Shown: positions 17,201 through 25,338, numbered from the stretch's first letter. The stretch is DNA of 64,000 nucleotides from Polaromonas sp. A23 (GCF_002001015.1 NZ_MUNO01000012.1:1-64000); one strand, 5' to 3'. Translations and numbers: made by a program. Notes: generated by a model not told the origin, from the letters alone.

Positions 17201-17939
17201 CGTGGAATGGAACCGCGGCGCCTACCTGGTCAATGGCCTGGGCCACTGCGGTGCCTGTCACACGCCGCGCAATGCCTTCGGCGCCGAACGCGGCGGAAAG
17301 GCATTTTTAAGCGGCGCCATGGTCGACGGTTGGGAGGCGCCGGCCCTGACAGGGCTGTCACGTGCACCCGTGCCCTGGACCAGCGATCAGCTCTACAGCT
17401 ACCTGCGTACCGGCCACTCGCCGCAACACGGCATTGCCGCTGGACCGATGGCACCGGTGGTCAAGGAGCTCGCAGCGCTGCCAGACGGCGACCTGCGGGC
17501 GATGGCTGCCTACCTGGCGTCTTACAACGAACCGCTGGCAGAAGCTCAGGCTGCCGAGCGCGCAAGGCAAGCGGTGTTGTCCGCGCAGAAAGCCTCGTTG
17601 GCCCTGCCGGGGCCGGGCCAGCGCCTTTTCAACGGTGCCTGTGCCTCGTGCCACCATGACGGCGACGGCCCCACGCTGCTGGGTGTCAACGTGCCGCTGG
17701 CGCTTAACAGCAAGCTGCACAGCGAACGGCCTGACAATTTGATTCGTGTGATCTTGGAGGGCATCCGCGAGCCGGTGTCCGCAAAGATCGGCTTCATGCC
17801 GGCTTTCCGCCACAGCCTGGACGATGCGCAGATCGCCGAACTGGCGGGTTACATGCGCAGCCGGTATGCGCCCGGGCAGGCTGCGTGGAAAGATCTGCCT
17901 GCCGCGGTGTCACGCCTGCGCGCCGCACCGGAGCCATGA
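14292..17939 (+). CDS. nicB: Nicotinate hydroxylase (dehydrogenase) large subunit, Mo-cofactor plus three c-type hemes
   Basis: A 1215-residue protein matching NicB of aerobic nicotinate degraders (about 1190 residues). Residues 1 to about 750 form a molybdopterin-binding xanthine-dehydrogenase-like region (GHVDLGTGIRTALSQI, and GAGESSSVPGTAAIANAI near its end). A hydrophobic helix at about 795-815 (AGAMLAGVFGLAAALLGW) follows. Three c-type heme sites come next: CVVCH at 840, CGACH at 986 and CASCH at 1117. This layout implies a membrane-tethered enzyme passing electrons to the respiratory chain. The start is ATG 14292 overlapping the nicA stop; the open frame further upstream lies inside nicA. 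Last gene of the operon. Confidence 0.92.
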   Translation: MTRRADTPLTRADFHAAGGVLLVTRELPPAPPPAQGQPALISGNPLEGVEILLAVWNDGSVTALNGHVDLGTGIRTALSQIVAEELDVSLASVHMVLGDTSRAPNQGATIASASIQIHAVPLRAAAAQARAWLVERAAGALQVDRALLTVRDGLVSVIGSEHRSVAYGALVAQQHAELTLAPDSPLKSPEDYRIVGTSAARVDIPAKATGALTFVHDMRVPGMLHGRVVRPPYAGADHGDFIGNTLHAVDESSIAHIPGIRAVVVIRDFIGIVAEREEHAEQALRELRVQWKPWPGLTNLDDLETAIRANPATQRKLIDEGDVHAAMAGAAERMPRNYVWPYQMHGSIGPSCALADWKQNRLTVWAGSQNPHVLRADLSQLMGLPDVDIDVIRMEAAGCYGRNCADDVAADAALLSRAVGAPVRVQLTREQEHAWEPKGAAQLMQVNGGLNADGSVAAYDFQTSYPSNGAPTLALLLTRTVEPVARAYEMGDRSARPPYDYENLRVSVNDMPPMLRASWLRGVSALPNSFAHESYIDELATAAGVDPVEFRLRYLSEPRAAELLRATADRAGWKVHTQPQQQGEEQNGAPDIVYGQGVAYARYVHSKWPGYGAAWAAWVADVEVNRKTGEVQVRRVVVGHDAGTLINPAGVQHQIHGNVVQTTSRALTEQVTLNPKTQAVASLEWGSYPILSFRDVPVIEVVTMARPGEPPLGAGESSSVPGTAAIANAIFDATGVRFRQPPFTAEVVRAALQPAPDKVTPSSQALAAPPSLGRVPENAPWPKGLGRWSRAGAMLAGVFGLAAALLGWRPAIAPVVSGASSIYTAATIERGRQLGAAGDCVVCHTAPGGIPNAGGRAMETPFGKIFTTNLTPDAQTGIGLWSFSAFQRAMREGISRDGHHLYPAFPFTAFAKTSDEDLTALYAYLMAQPAVRSETPATQLAFPFNVRPLMAAWNAMFHDPAPYRVDPTQTVEWNRGAYLVNGLGHCGACHTPRNAFGAERGGKAFLSGAMVDGWEAPALTGLSRAPVPWTSDQLYSYLRTGHSPQHGIAAGPMAPVVKELAALPDGDLRAMAAYLASYNEPLAEAQAAERARQAVLSAQKASLALPGPGQRLFNGACASCHHDGDGPTLLGVNVPLALNSKLHSERPDNLIRVILEGIREPVSAKIGFMPAFRHSLDDAQIAELAGYMRSRYAPGQAAWKDLPAAVSRLRAAPEP

Positions 17940-17963
17940 CGAGGCGATAGCCGGGTCGTCTGG

Positions 17964-18023
17964 TTTGCTACTGAATTAATAGCTGCTTGTGCCCGTGCCC
18001 AAAGGGCAAACAGCACTTTTTAT
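17964..18023. repeat. Dispersed repeat, family A, copy 1 (between convergent genes)
   Basis: An AT-rich palindromic start (TTTGCTACTGAATTAATAGC) is followed by GCTTGTGCCCGTGCCCAAAGGGC and a T-run. It lies between the converging nicB and CoA-transferase genes. It matches the repeats at 22278, 53031, 56769 and 60005. The GCCC...GGGC stem with following Ts could act as a terminator here; that is inferred. Confidence 0.7.
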
Positions 18024-18025
18024 CA

Positions 18026-19267
18026 TCAAACCTGAGCGCGGGGCGCTGCAGCGGCGTCTTTTGCCTCTCCCGTGCTCAGCCATTGCGCCAGCACCTCGGC
18101 GGTGTGTTCGCCCAGCATGGGTGGCGGCCGCTGATACGCCACGGGCGAGCCGGACAGGCGAATCGGGTTGACCACCAGCGGCACGCTGCCGGCCAGCGCG
18201 TGCGGCATGCTGATATGCAGGCCGCGCGCGCGTACCTGCGGGTCTGCAAACACTTCATCGATGCGATTGATAGGGCCGCAGGGCACACCAGCTGCTTCGA
18301 GCGCGGAAATCCATTCGGCCGAGGTGCGCATCACCGTGGCCTGGCGCAGCAAGGGCACCAGCACGGCGCGGTTTGCCACACGCTGCGAGTTGCTGGAAAA
18401 GCGCGCGTCGGCCGACCACTCCGGATGGCCAGCCACAGCGCAGAACTTCGCAAACTGCTCGTCGTTGCCCACCGCGAGGATGATGTCGCCGTCCGCGGTC
18501 GGAAAGTCCTGGTAGGGCACGATGTTCGGATGGGCATTGCCCATGCGGCGCGGCACGATTTGTCCGGCCAGGTAGTTGGAGGCCTGGTTCGCCAGGCAGG
18601 CGATCTGCACGTCCAGCAGGGCCAGGTCAATGTGCTGGCCCAGGCCTGACTTCTCGCGCTCGGCCAACGCGGCCTGCACTGCAATCGTGGCGTAGAGGCC
18701 GGTCATGATGTCGGTCAGCGCCACGCCCACTTTTTGCGGGCCGGCGCCGGCTTCGCCATCAGGGCGACCGGTCACACTCATCAGCCCGCCCATGCCCTGG
18801 ATCAGAAAGTCATAACCCGCGCGCGCTGCATACGGGCCGGTCTGGCCGAAGCCGGTGATCGAGCAATAGACGAGGCGCGGGTTGGCCGCGCTCAGGCTCG
18901 CGTAGTCGAGCCCGTAACGTTTGAGCCCGCCGACCTTGAAGTTCTCCAGCACCACGTCGGCTTGTTGAGCCAGCGCGCGCACCTGCGCCTGCCCTTCGGG
19001 CGTGGCGATGTCGATGGCGACCGAACGCTTGTTGCGGTTGGCACAGAGAAAGTAGGCGGCCTCGGTAGTGTCACGACCCGAAGCATCCTTCAGGTAGGGC
19101 GGGCCCCAGGCGCGCGTGTCGTCGCCGCCCTGCGGTTTTTCAACCTTCACCACGTCGGCGCCCAGGTCGGCGAGCAACTGCCCGGCCCACGGGCCGGCGA
19201 GCACGCGTGACAGGTCCAGCACCCGGACGCCGGCAAGCGGCGGCGGGCGAACAGCGGGGGCTGTCAT
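18026..19267 (-). CDS. CaiB/BaiF family CoA-transferase, probable succinyl-CoA:glutarate CoA-transferase
   Basis: A 413-residue family III CoA-transferase. Visible features are the N-terminal GVRVLDLSRVLAGPWAGQLLADLGADVVKVE, the nucleotide-contact region YFLCANRNKRSVAID, and the catalytic Asp region (NFKVGGLKRYGLDY, then SITGFGQTGPY). It ends 4 bases downstream of the glutaryl-CoA dehydrogenase gene on the same strand. That pairing is typical of succinate-hydroxymethylglutarate/glutarate CoA-transferases, which activate glutarate with succinyl-CoA. Substrate is inferred from that neighbour and from the need for glutarate activation at the end of the nicotinate route. Confidence 0.83.
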   Translation of the reverse strand: MTAPAVRPPPLAGVRVLDLSRVLAGPWAGQLLADLGADVVKVEKPQGGDDTRAWGPPYLKDASGRDTTEAAYFLCANRNKRSVAIDIATPEGQAQVRALAQQADVVLENFKVGGLKRYGLDYASLSAANPRLVYCSITGFGQTGPYAARAGYDFLIQGMGGLMSVTGRPDGEAGAGPQKVGVALTDIMTGLYATIAVQAALAEREKSGLGQHIDLALLDVQIACLANQASNYLAGQIVPRRMGNAHPNIVPYQDFPTADGDIILAVGNDEQFAKFCAVAGHPEWSADARFSSNSQRVANRAVLVPLLRQATVMRTSAEWISALEAAGVPCGPINRIDEVFADPQVRARGLHISMPHALAGSVPLVVNPIRLSGSPVAYQRPPPMLGEHTAEVLAQWLSTGEAKDAAAAPRAQV

Positions 19268-19271
19268 CGCT

Positions 19272-20462
19272 TCAGGAAAACGCGGAAATGCCGGTAATGG
19301 CGCGGCCCAGAATCAGCGCGTGCACATCGTGCGTGCCTTCGTACGTGTTGACCACTTCAAGGTTAACCAGGTGCCGTGCCACGCCGAACTCGTCGCTGAT
19401 GCCGTTGCCGCCCAACATGTCGCGCGCCATGCGGGCAATGTCCAGCGCCTTTCCGCAGGAGTTGCGTTTCATGATGGAGGTGACCTCGACAGAGGCCGTG
19501 CCTTCATCCTTCATGCGGCCCAGGCGCAGGCAGCCCTGCAGGCCGAGCGCGATTTCGGTTTCCATGTCGGCAAGTTTTTTCTGGATCAGCTGGTTGGCGG
19601 CCAGTGGACGGCCGAACTGCTTGCGGTCCAGCGTGTACTGGCGGGCCTTGTGAAAGCAGTCTTCCGCCGCGCCCAGTGCGCCCCAGGCGATGCCGTAACG
19701 GGCCGAATTGAGGCAGGTGAACGGGCCCTTGAGGCCGCGCACTTCGGGAAAAGCGTTTTCCTCGGGGCAGAACACCTCGTCCATGACGATTTCGCCGGTG
19801 ATGGAGGCGCGCAGTCCAACCTTGCCGTGCACGGCCGGCGTGCTCAGGCCTTTCCAGCCTTTTTCCAGCACAAAACCGCGGATCGCGCCTTCGTCGTCCT
19901 TGGCCCAGACCACAAACACGTCGGCAATCGGGCTGTTGGTGATCCACATCTTGGCACCCGAGAGCTTGTAGCCGCCGTCCACCTTTTTGGCGCGCGTGAT
20001 CATGCTGCCGGGGTCGGAGCCGTGGTTGGGCTCGGTCAGGCCGAAGCAGCCAATCCATTCGCCGGTGGCCAGTTTCGGCAGGTATTTCTGTTTCGTGGCT
20101 TCGTTGCCGAACTCGTTGATGGGCACCATCACCAGCGAGGACTGCACACTCATCATGGAGCGGTAGCCGGAATCAACACGTTCGACTTCGCGCGCCACCA
20201 GGCCGTAGCACACATAGTTCAGGCCGGCGCCGCCGTAGGCTTCAGGGATGGTGCTGCCCAGCAGGCCCAGCGAACCCATCTCGCGAAAGATCGAGGCATC
20301 GGTTTTTTCATGGCGGAAGGCCTCCAGTACACGCGGCGCCAGCTGTTCCTGGCAGTAGGCGCTGGCGGTGTCGCGCACCATGCGTTCCTCTTCGCTCAAT
20401 TGCTGGTCGAGCAGCAGGGGGTCGGCCCAGTGGAAACTGGCTTTGTGGGGGCTGGGGCTCAT
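19272..20462 (-). CDS. gcdH: Glutaryl-CoA dehydrogenase
   Basis: A 396-residue acyl-CoA dehydrogenase. Marked similarity to glutaryl-CoA dehydrogenases: [14 protein letters not shown] in the flavin region, [17 protein letters not shown], the catalytic Glu in [22 protein letters not shown], and the Arg in the segment [12 protein letters not shown] typical of the glutaryl-CoA group. It oxidises and decarboxylates glutaryl-CoA to crotonyl-CoA. ATG 20462 has TTTGGAG upstream; the longer frame to 20720 would read through the divergent promoter and the LysR gene start, so it is rejected. It serves lysine/tryptophan degradation generally, and here probably also nicotinate-derived glutarate. Confidence 0.93.
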   Translation of the reverse strand: MSPSPHKASFHWADPLLLDQQLSEEERMVRDTASAYCQEQLAPRVLEAFRHEKTDASIFREMGSLGLLGSTIPEAYGGAGLNYVCYGLVAREVERVDSGYRSMMSVQSSLVMVPINEFGNEATKQKYLPKLATGEWIGCFGLTEPNHGSDPGSMITRAKKVDGGYKLSGAKMWITNSPIADVFVVWAKDDEGAIRGFVLEKGWKGLSTPAVHGKVGLRASITGEIVMDEVFCPEENAFPEVRGLKGPFTCLNSARYGIAWGALGAAEDCFHKARQYTLDRKQFGRPLAANQLIQKKLADMETEIALGLQGCLRLGRMKDEGTASVEVTSIMKRNSCGKALDIARMARDMLGGNGISDEFGVARHLVNLEVVNTYEGTHDVHALILGRAITGISAFS

Positions 20463-20586
20463 GGGGAATCTCCAAAGGGATGTGTTGGGCCTCTCTGTGT
20501 GCGTAAACCGCAACTCAGGAGGCTGGGGGAAAGGTCTGATTTGCCTCAAGCATAAGCCGACCTGCCCGCCAGGCGCAACAGATGAT

Positions 20587-20606
20587 TTGGAACTTGAGTG
20601 TGCCAA
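20587..20606. promoter_or_regulatory. Putative LysR-type operator in the gcdH / lysR divergent region
   Basis: An inverted repeat TTGG-N12-CCAA, embedded in ATTTGG...CCAAAAT, lies 40 bases upstream of the LysR-type start codon and about 125 bases upstream of gcdH. Spacing and position suit autoregulation by a LysR protein. No further support is visible in the sequence. Confidence 0.4.
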
Positions 20607-20645
20607 AATGGAACTCCAAGACGGCAGATGCCGCAGGAGCCCCGC

Positions 20646-21569
20646 ATGCGACGAAAAATTCCCTCCACCACCGCCTTGGCCCTGTTTGAATCGGCCGCAC
20701 GCCACCAGAGTTTTACCCATGCGGCGCAGGAGTACGCGGTCACCCAGAGTGCAGTCTGCCGGCAGATTGCCGGCCTCGAAGACTTCCTGAAGGTCAAGCT
20801 GTTCAGGCGCACCAAACGTGGGGTGCTGCTTACCGAAGCGGGCACCAACTATGCGCGTGATGTGCGTGCCCGGCTGGACGATGTGGAGCGCGACACCTTG
20901 ACCTTGATGGCCAAGGGCGGCGCAGGTGGCTCACTGGAGCTCGGAGTCGTGCCCACCTTTGCCGCCAAGTGGCTGGTGCCGCGGCTGGGCGAGTTTCAGC
21001 GCCTTCATCCTGATATTGCGGTCCACCTTTCTTCGCGCACCAGGCCTTTTTTGTTTGCCGATACTGCGCTGGACGCAGCCATTTGTGCAGGCGAAGCCGG
21101 CTGGCCGGGTACGGAATCGTGCTTTCTCATGGACGAACGCCTGGTGGCGGTCGGCAGCCCGGCGCTGGTCAAGACGCGGCGCACCCTCAAGGCCGCCGAC
21201 CTGGCAAACCTGCCGCTGTTGCAGATGAGCACGCGGCCCTATGCGTGGCGGCAGTGGTTTGAATCGCTGGGTTTGAGCGTCGAGAACGACCTGGCCGGTG
21301 CGCGCATGGAACTGTTTTCCATGACCACCGAAGCTGCCATCCACGGCCAGGGCCTGGCGCTGATTCCGCGTTTCCTGATTGAAGATCATTTGACCCAAGG
21401 GCGCCTGGTGCCGCTGATCGAGCACGAGTTCCTCAGCGACCGGCGTTATTACTTCATCTACCCGGAGCAGAAGTCAGACAACGCGGTGCTGGCGCTGTTT
21501 CGCGGCTGGCTTGAAGGGGAGGCAGCGCGCTACCGCGGCGCGTTGAGCGCTGGACCCGGACTCGCCTAA
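20646..21569 (+). CDS. LysR-family regulator (GcvA-like), probably of gcdH
   Basis: A 307-residue LysR-type regulator. The N-terminal winged helix-turn-helix occupies residues about 3-62 ([18 protein letters not shown], then [17 protein letters not shown]). The effector domain starts near residue 92 ([20 protein letters not shown]), and the second part is of GcvA type ([11 protein letters not shown]). ATG 20646 is preceded by GCAGGAG. Divergence from gcdH suggests it controls glutaryl-CoA formation in response to glutarate or a CoA ester. This is the usual arrangement in Burkholderiales, but the effector is not visible here. Confidence 0.87.
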   Translation: MRRKIPSTTALALFESAARHQSFTHAAQEYAVTQSAVCRQIAGLEDFLKVKLFRRTKRGVLLTEAGTNYARDVRARLDDVERDTLTLMAKGGAGGSLELGVVPTFAAKWLVPRLGEFQRLHPDIAVHLSSRTRPFLFADTALDAAICAGEAGWPGTESCFLMDERLVAVGSPALVKTRRTLKAADLANLPLLQMSTRPYAWRQWFESLGLSVENDLAGARMELFSMTTEAAIHGQGLALIPRFLIEDHLTQGRLVPLIEHEFLSDRRYYFIYPEQKSDNAVLALFRGWLEGEAARYRGALSAGPGLA

Positions 21570-22111
21570 CGCTGGGTACCGTTGGACATGCGGCCCTGGT
21601 CGCGCCGGTTTTGCGCCTGCTCACGCAGTGCGCGTTGACCCACCGACTCTTCGCTTTGGCGATACCGCTGGTCATCCTGACGCGTCTGCTCACGTTGCTG
21701 CCGCCATTGGTCACGCTGCATTAATTGCTGGTCCCGCTGTGCCCGTTCCTGGTCGCTCAGGCCTGCCCGCTCGGGCACATAGGTGCCGTTGTGCTGCGCT
21801 TGCTCACGCAGGGCGCGCTCGCCCAGCGACTCCTGGCTTTGTCGGATTTGCGCGTCCTGCTGGCGGGTCAGCTCGCGCTGGCGGCGCTCGTGCTCACGTT
21901 GCTGCCGCTGCCATTGTTCCCACTGTGCCTGCTGTGCTTGCTCTGACGGGTTGTAATTCGGTGGCGGGCCCGTGCCCGACCATGTTTCAGTCCGGGTTGT
22001 CACGGTGGGCAGCTGTGCCCAGGCGGGCAGGCCCGCCAGCAACAGCAAGCCGGCGCCCAGCCAGGCCGGGGAGCGTCTTCCGCATCGGTGTTGTTTCAAA
22101 TCTCTGCTCAT
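21566..22111 (-). CDS. Secreted Gln/Arg-rich repeat protein, function unknown
   Basis: A 181-residue protein with a signal peptide (WLGAGLLLLAGLPAWA, cleavage after AWA near residue 32), then a highly hydrophilic low-complexity region dominated by Gln, Arg and Glu. Two internal repeats are clear: QIRQSQESLGERALREQAQ and RYRQSEESVGQRALREQAQ, separated by about 55 residues. A likely coiled-coil or extended charged rod in the periplasm is inferred. It overlaps the LysR stop by 4 bases on the opposite strand. I cannot assign a family. Confidence 0.65.
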   Translation of the reverse strand: MSRDLKQHRCGRRSPAWLGAGLLLLAGLPAWAQLPTVTTRTETWSGTGPPPNYNPSEQAQQAQWEQWQRQQREHERRQRELTRQQDAQIRQSQESLGERALREQAQHNGTYVPERAGLSDQERAQRDQQLMQRDQWRQQREQTRQDDQRYRQSEESVGQRALREQAQNRRDQGRMSNGTQR

Positions 22112-22277
22112 TTGTCTCTCCGTCCGCAGCGTTGCGTTGTCTGCGGTTTAACACCTTACTGTACGCAAAGCGGAAAACATCGTCGATCACCGTGGTATCC
22201 GGGCAAACCCCTTGGCATGCCTATGGCCCTCTCAAAACGGGTTTTGGCGGATTTCTGTAAAGGAAAAGACCATTTTC

Positions 22278-22322
22278 CCCTTATTCCGCGGGCGCGAACA
22301 GCTATCCAATTGATAGCAAATT
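22278..22322 (-). repeat. Dispersed repeat, family A, copy 2
   Basis: Read on the minus strand it gives TTTGCTATCAATTGGATAGC then TGTTCGCGCCCGCGGAATAAGG, matching copies at 60005-60048 and 56769-56810 closely. It sits in the 240-base space between the divergent secreted-protein gene and the DUF6352-like gene, about 30 bases before the latter's start. It may bear on the expression of that gene. Confidence 0.7.
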
Positions 22323-22354
22323 GCCTGTGCACGCGATATGCGACGATTGCCTCC

Positions 22355-23416
22355 ATGCAAAATTTCTGGCCTTCCAGTGGTTTCAGCCAGCTTCAGCGCA
22401 ATGCGCGCGGCTGGCTGGAGCCTACTGATGATTACCTGCGCCTTTTTCTGGACCGTCCCGAGCTGGCGCTTTTGCCGGAGTCCTGCGCTGCCGAGCAAGC
22501 CTTGCACGCTGCGCTGCGGGCGCAACCGTCGCGCCCCGTGGCCGACGCGAAACTGCAAAGCCTGCAAGACAGCGATGCCCGCGAGAGTTATGGCCTGTTC
22601 CTTCGGTTTCGCGACGGCTTGCTGCAGGCCGGTACGCTGGAGGCTTGGTACCTCGGTTTGTTTCGCAGCGGCAGCATCACCATTGCGCCGCTGTTCATCG
22701 ACCTGATCGTGCAGGCCATTCTGCGCAACCTGCTTGACGACACCGGCGACGTTTATGAAGTCCGCGCCGCGGAAATGTTGTTTCGCGCCCAGCGCATCAG
22801 CACGCAGGAAGGGCAGGTGCTGTCAGGCGACCGCGATGTGCTGGACATGCTGAACGAAACTGGCGGGCTTGGCGACTTCGGGCGCTTTTTGGCGGAAGCC
22901 CAAGCGCCGCTGCGCAGCATAGACATGCAGGTGCTCACTGATGACAACGCGCCCGATTATTGGCAGGCGAGCGACAGGCATAACTTCCTGCTGGATTTGA
23001 CGCACGAGATCAGCAACGACCTGAGCCACGGCCTGGTGTTCACCATGACACGCGCGCGCTCCGGTCTGAAAGCGCTGGCGCGCGTGCTGGAAAAGTGGGT
23101 GGCGCATTTTCTGGGTGTGGTAGTCAGCATCAAACCCCTGCAGAAAATTGACGACGAAGCCTGGCGTTGGCACGTGGGCCTGGACGTCGAGGCGACCGCC
23201 CTGCTCAATGACCTGTATGAGGGCAGGGAAGTGGAGCCCGAGCGCACGCAACGCTTGCTCAGCCTCTTCAGGCTCGACTTTGCCGATTCGCGGGAAATGC
23301 GTGCGGATGTCGCGGGCAAGCCGGTTTATCTGGGCCTGATGATGAACGCCGACGGCGTGCTGAAGCTGAAGCCGCAGAATTTGCTGCTGAACTTGCCCCT
23401 GCGCCAAACGCTGTAG
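22355..23416 (+). CDS. DUF6352-like conserved protein
   Basis: A 353-residue cytoplasmic protein. I associate it with the DUF6352 family found in Burkholderiales, with moderate certainty. Start ATG 22355 (MQNFWPSSGF) is taken because the longer frame crosses the family A repeat. The N-terminal half is helical (LEPTDDYLRLFLDRPELALLP), and the C-terminal part contains a LGLDVEATALLNDLYEG-type segment. The product has no catalytic motif I can see. The next gene, an aldo/keto reductase, is 24 bases downstream on the same strand, so the two may be cotranscribed. Confidence 0.7.
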   Translation: MQNFWPSSGFSQLQRNARGWLEPTDDYLRLFLDRPELALLPESCAAEQALHAALRAQPSRPVADAKLQSLQDSDARESYGLFLRFRDGLLQAGTLEAWYLGLFRSGSITIAPLFIDLIVQAILRNLLDDTGDVYEVRAAEMLFRAQRISTQEGQVLSGDRDVLDMLNETGGLGDFGRFLAEAQAPLRSIDMQVLTDDNAPDYWQASDRHNFLLDLTHEISNDLSHGLVFTMTRARSGLKALARVLEKWVAHFLGVVVSIKPLQKIDDEAWRWHVGLDVEATALLNDLYEGREVEPERTQRLLSLFRLDFADSREMRADVAGKPVYLGLMMNADGVLKLKPQNLLLNLPLRQTL

Positions 23417-23440
23417 CTCACGCAGCGCCACAATGTTGCG

Positions 23441-24274
23441 ATGAAAAAAGTCTTGTTGCCTTCGGGTGAAGCTGTGAGCGCCCTGGGCATGGGCACCTGG
23501 TGCATGGGCGAAACACCGGCGCAGCGCGCGCAGGACGTCGCCACGCTGCGCCTTGGCCTGGACCTGGGCTGCACGCTGATAGACACCGCGGAGATGTATG
23601 GCGAAGGCCGGGCGGAGACACTGGTCGGCGAAGCCATTCAGGGCCGGCGCGATGAGGCTTTTCTGGTGACCAAGGTGTACCCGCACAACGCCTCGCGGGC
23701 CGGCACCGTGGCGGCCTGCGAACGCAGCCTGCGCCGCTTGCAGACCGACCGCATCGATCTGTACCTCCTGCACTGGCGCGGAACAGTGCCGCTGGCCGAA
23801 ACCATGGCGGCTTTTGCGGCTCTGCAGAAAGCCGGCAAGATTCGCCACTACGGCGTCAGCAACCTGGACCTGTCCGACATGCAGGAGTTGTGGTCGGTGC
23901 CCGGTGGGCGTGGTGTGCAGGCCAACCAGCTGCTCTACAACCTGACGCGCCGCGGCATCGAGCGGGACCTGCTGCCCTGGATGCGCGAGCGCGGCATGCC
24001 GGTCATGGCTTATTCGCCGATCGAGCAGGGCCGGCTGCTGCACACGCCGGGGCTCACCGGCTTCGCGCGGCGCCACGGCATGCTTCCCGCACAGATCGCG
24101 TTGGCATGGCTGCTCGCGCGCGATGGGGTGATCGCGATTCCCAAGACCGGCCGCCCCGAGCGCTTGAAGGAAAACCTTGCTGCGGCAGACATCACGCTCA
24201 GTGCAGCGCAGCTGGAAGAGCTCGATACGCTTTTTCGCCCGCCGCGCGGCCCGGTTGCGCTGGAAATGATCTAG
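23441..24274 (+). CDS. Aldo/keto reductase
   Basis: A 277-residue aldo/keto reductase (TIM-barrel, NADPH-dependent). The catalytic tetrad can be placed: Asp in [11 protein letters not shown] (with Tyr four residues on), Lys in [10 protein letters not shown], and His in LYLLHWRG. The cofactor region is [15 protein letters not shown]. The group resembles the YeaE/DkgA-type reductases acting on small aldehydes such as methylglyoxal. Physiological substrate is not evident from neighbours. Confidence 0.88.
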   Translation: MKKVLLPSGEAVSALGMGTWCMGETPAQRAQDVATLRLGLDLGCTLIDTAEMYGEGRAETLVGEAIQGRRDEAFLVTKVYPHNASRAGTVAACERSLRRLQTDRIDLYLLHWRGTVPLAETMAAFAALQKAGKIRHYGVSNLDLSDMQELWSVPGGRGVQANQLLYNLTRRGIERDLLPWMRERGMPVMAYSPIEQGRLLHTPGLTGFARRHGMLPAQIALAWLLARDGVIAIPKTGRPERLKENLAAADITLSAAQLEELDTLFRPPRGPVALEMI

Positions 24275-24442
24275 CTTTAGGGGGAATCGGCGGCGGATGA
24301 GGCCCGCCGCGCGGCGCTGCAAACAGTTCAAAAAACCCGCGCTGCGACGGCCCTTCGCTGTCCATCGCGGCAGGCTTGGCAACGGGGCAGGCGAGGTAGC
24401 TTAAAATCACGGGTTCTGCCAATTTCTAATCCGGAGTCTCCC

Positions 24443-24607
24443 ATGTCCAAAAAAATCCGAGTCGAAGCCGACATTTGCGCCCCTAAACCCGTTCCAGCCC
24501 CTGGCATGACCCGCACGGCTGGCCGCGGCCAGAAGATCAGCCTCGAGCGTGGCACCTGGACCCGCAGCAAAAAGAACCCTGGCAAGCGCCCGCACAAAGG
24601 CGGTTAA
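24443..24607 (+). CDS. Small conserved basic protein, 54 residues
   Basis: An open frame of 54 codons starting at ATG 24443, with CCGGAGTCTCCC upstream as a good ribosome site, and ending TAA at 24605-24607. The product is strongly basic (Lys/Arg-rich second half, ending in KRPHKGG) with two cysteine-poor halves and no hydrophobic segment. Codon choice is like that of the neighbouring genes. A terminator-like hairpin follows 57 bases later. The basic composition would suit binding to nucleic acid, but no function is known to me. Confidence 0.6.
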   Translation: MSKKIRVEADICAPKPVPAPGMTRTAGRGQKISLERGTWTRSKKNPGKRPHKGG

Positions 24608-24663
24608 GCCTCCCGCTGTTCATCCCCGTCCCTCGCCTGACCTGTCTGGCGTGTGAGACGACC

Positions 24664-24701
24664 AAGGCCTGCGATGCGCTTTGCTGCTGGCGGGCCTTTT
24701 T
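24664..24701 (+). terminator. Rho-independent terminator after the 54-residue gene
   Basis: The stem AAGGCCTGC pairs with GCGGGCCTT (one G-U pair) across a 17-base loop and is followed by a short T-run. It lies on the + strand downstream of the small basic protein gene. The rest of 24608-24934 shows only this hairpin and a fragment of the family A repeat. Confidence 0.6.
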
Positions 24702-24860
24702 GCCTGCCGTGTCAGCGCAGTCCGCGGCGGCCGGTACACCGTCTTTCTCATACCTGTCCCGGGCGTGTCGCTGACTCGCTCTCTGCGGCAGGGCGTGTCT
24801 GGATGCCATGCGTCCAAATCCATAAGTAAAAGTGGCTTTGGCCCCATGTCGGCGCGCGTT

Positions 24861-24882
24861 GATAGCTATTAAAAATATAGCA
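24861..24882. repeat. Dispersed repeat, family A, palindromic part only (copy 3)
   Basis: The palindromic core GATAGCTATTAAAAATATAGC occurs without the GCGCCCG half seen in the complete copies. It lies in the otherwise empty 24.7-24.9 kb interval between the terminator and the small secreted-protein gene. Confidence 0.5.
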
Positions 24883-24934
24883 TCTCAAAGTCCTCCGGCC
24901 CTCAAGGTTGCGGCGCCCTGCCAGGGTGTTCAGA

Positions 24935-25180
24935 TCAATGGTGAGGCCCCCAGGGACCCCCCCAAAGCGGCATGGCCGGGTTCGTCCCCAGTGTGCGCTT
25001 TGATGTTGTCCTGGGTTTTGTCGGCTTGCCGGTGTTGTCCTGCACATGCAGGGCTTGGGCTTTGCTGGCCTCAGAGGCCGGTGGCGTGCCGGCAGTGCCG
25101 GATGCGTGGAGTCCGGTGGTTGTGAAAGCTGCCCATGCCAGGCCGGCAGAGGCCATACGCCGCAAAACTTTGCTTTCCAT
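24935..25180 (-). CDS. Small putative secreted protein, 81 residues
   Basis: An 81-codon frame whose ATG at 25180 is preceded by a perfect Shine-Dalgarno, AGGAGG, 7 bases away; that decides the call. The product starts with a basic region, a hydrophobic stretch (MASAGLAWAAFTTTGLHA) and a possible cleavage site near residue 27. The mature part is Thr/Ser/Pro/Lys-rich. No family is recognised. The thioesterase frame lies upstream on the same strand, 158 bases away. Confidence 0.45.
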   Translation of the reverse strand: MESKVLRRMASAGLAWAAFTTTGLHASGTAGTPPASEASKAQALHVQDNTGKPTKPRTTSKRTLGTNPAMPLWGGPWGPHH

Positions 25181-25338
25181 TTGAAAACCTCCTGGAGATT
25201 GATCTTCTTGACGACAGCGCTTGTCAGGCTTTGGCGCCGCTCACAACGCACACGCAAAGGATGTGCCAGCCTCAGATCAATGCCCACGCTGCACCGGGCT
25301 TGCCGCCAGTGTCGTCAGGACTTGCTGACTGAATCGGG

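Noticed and set aside
22823..24382. A 519-codon frame antisense to the DUF6352-like and aldo/keto reductase genes
   Set aside because: Both sense genes have clear conserved sequence; the antisense product is Gln/Arg/Ala-rich shadow sequence.
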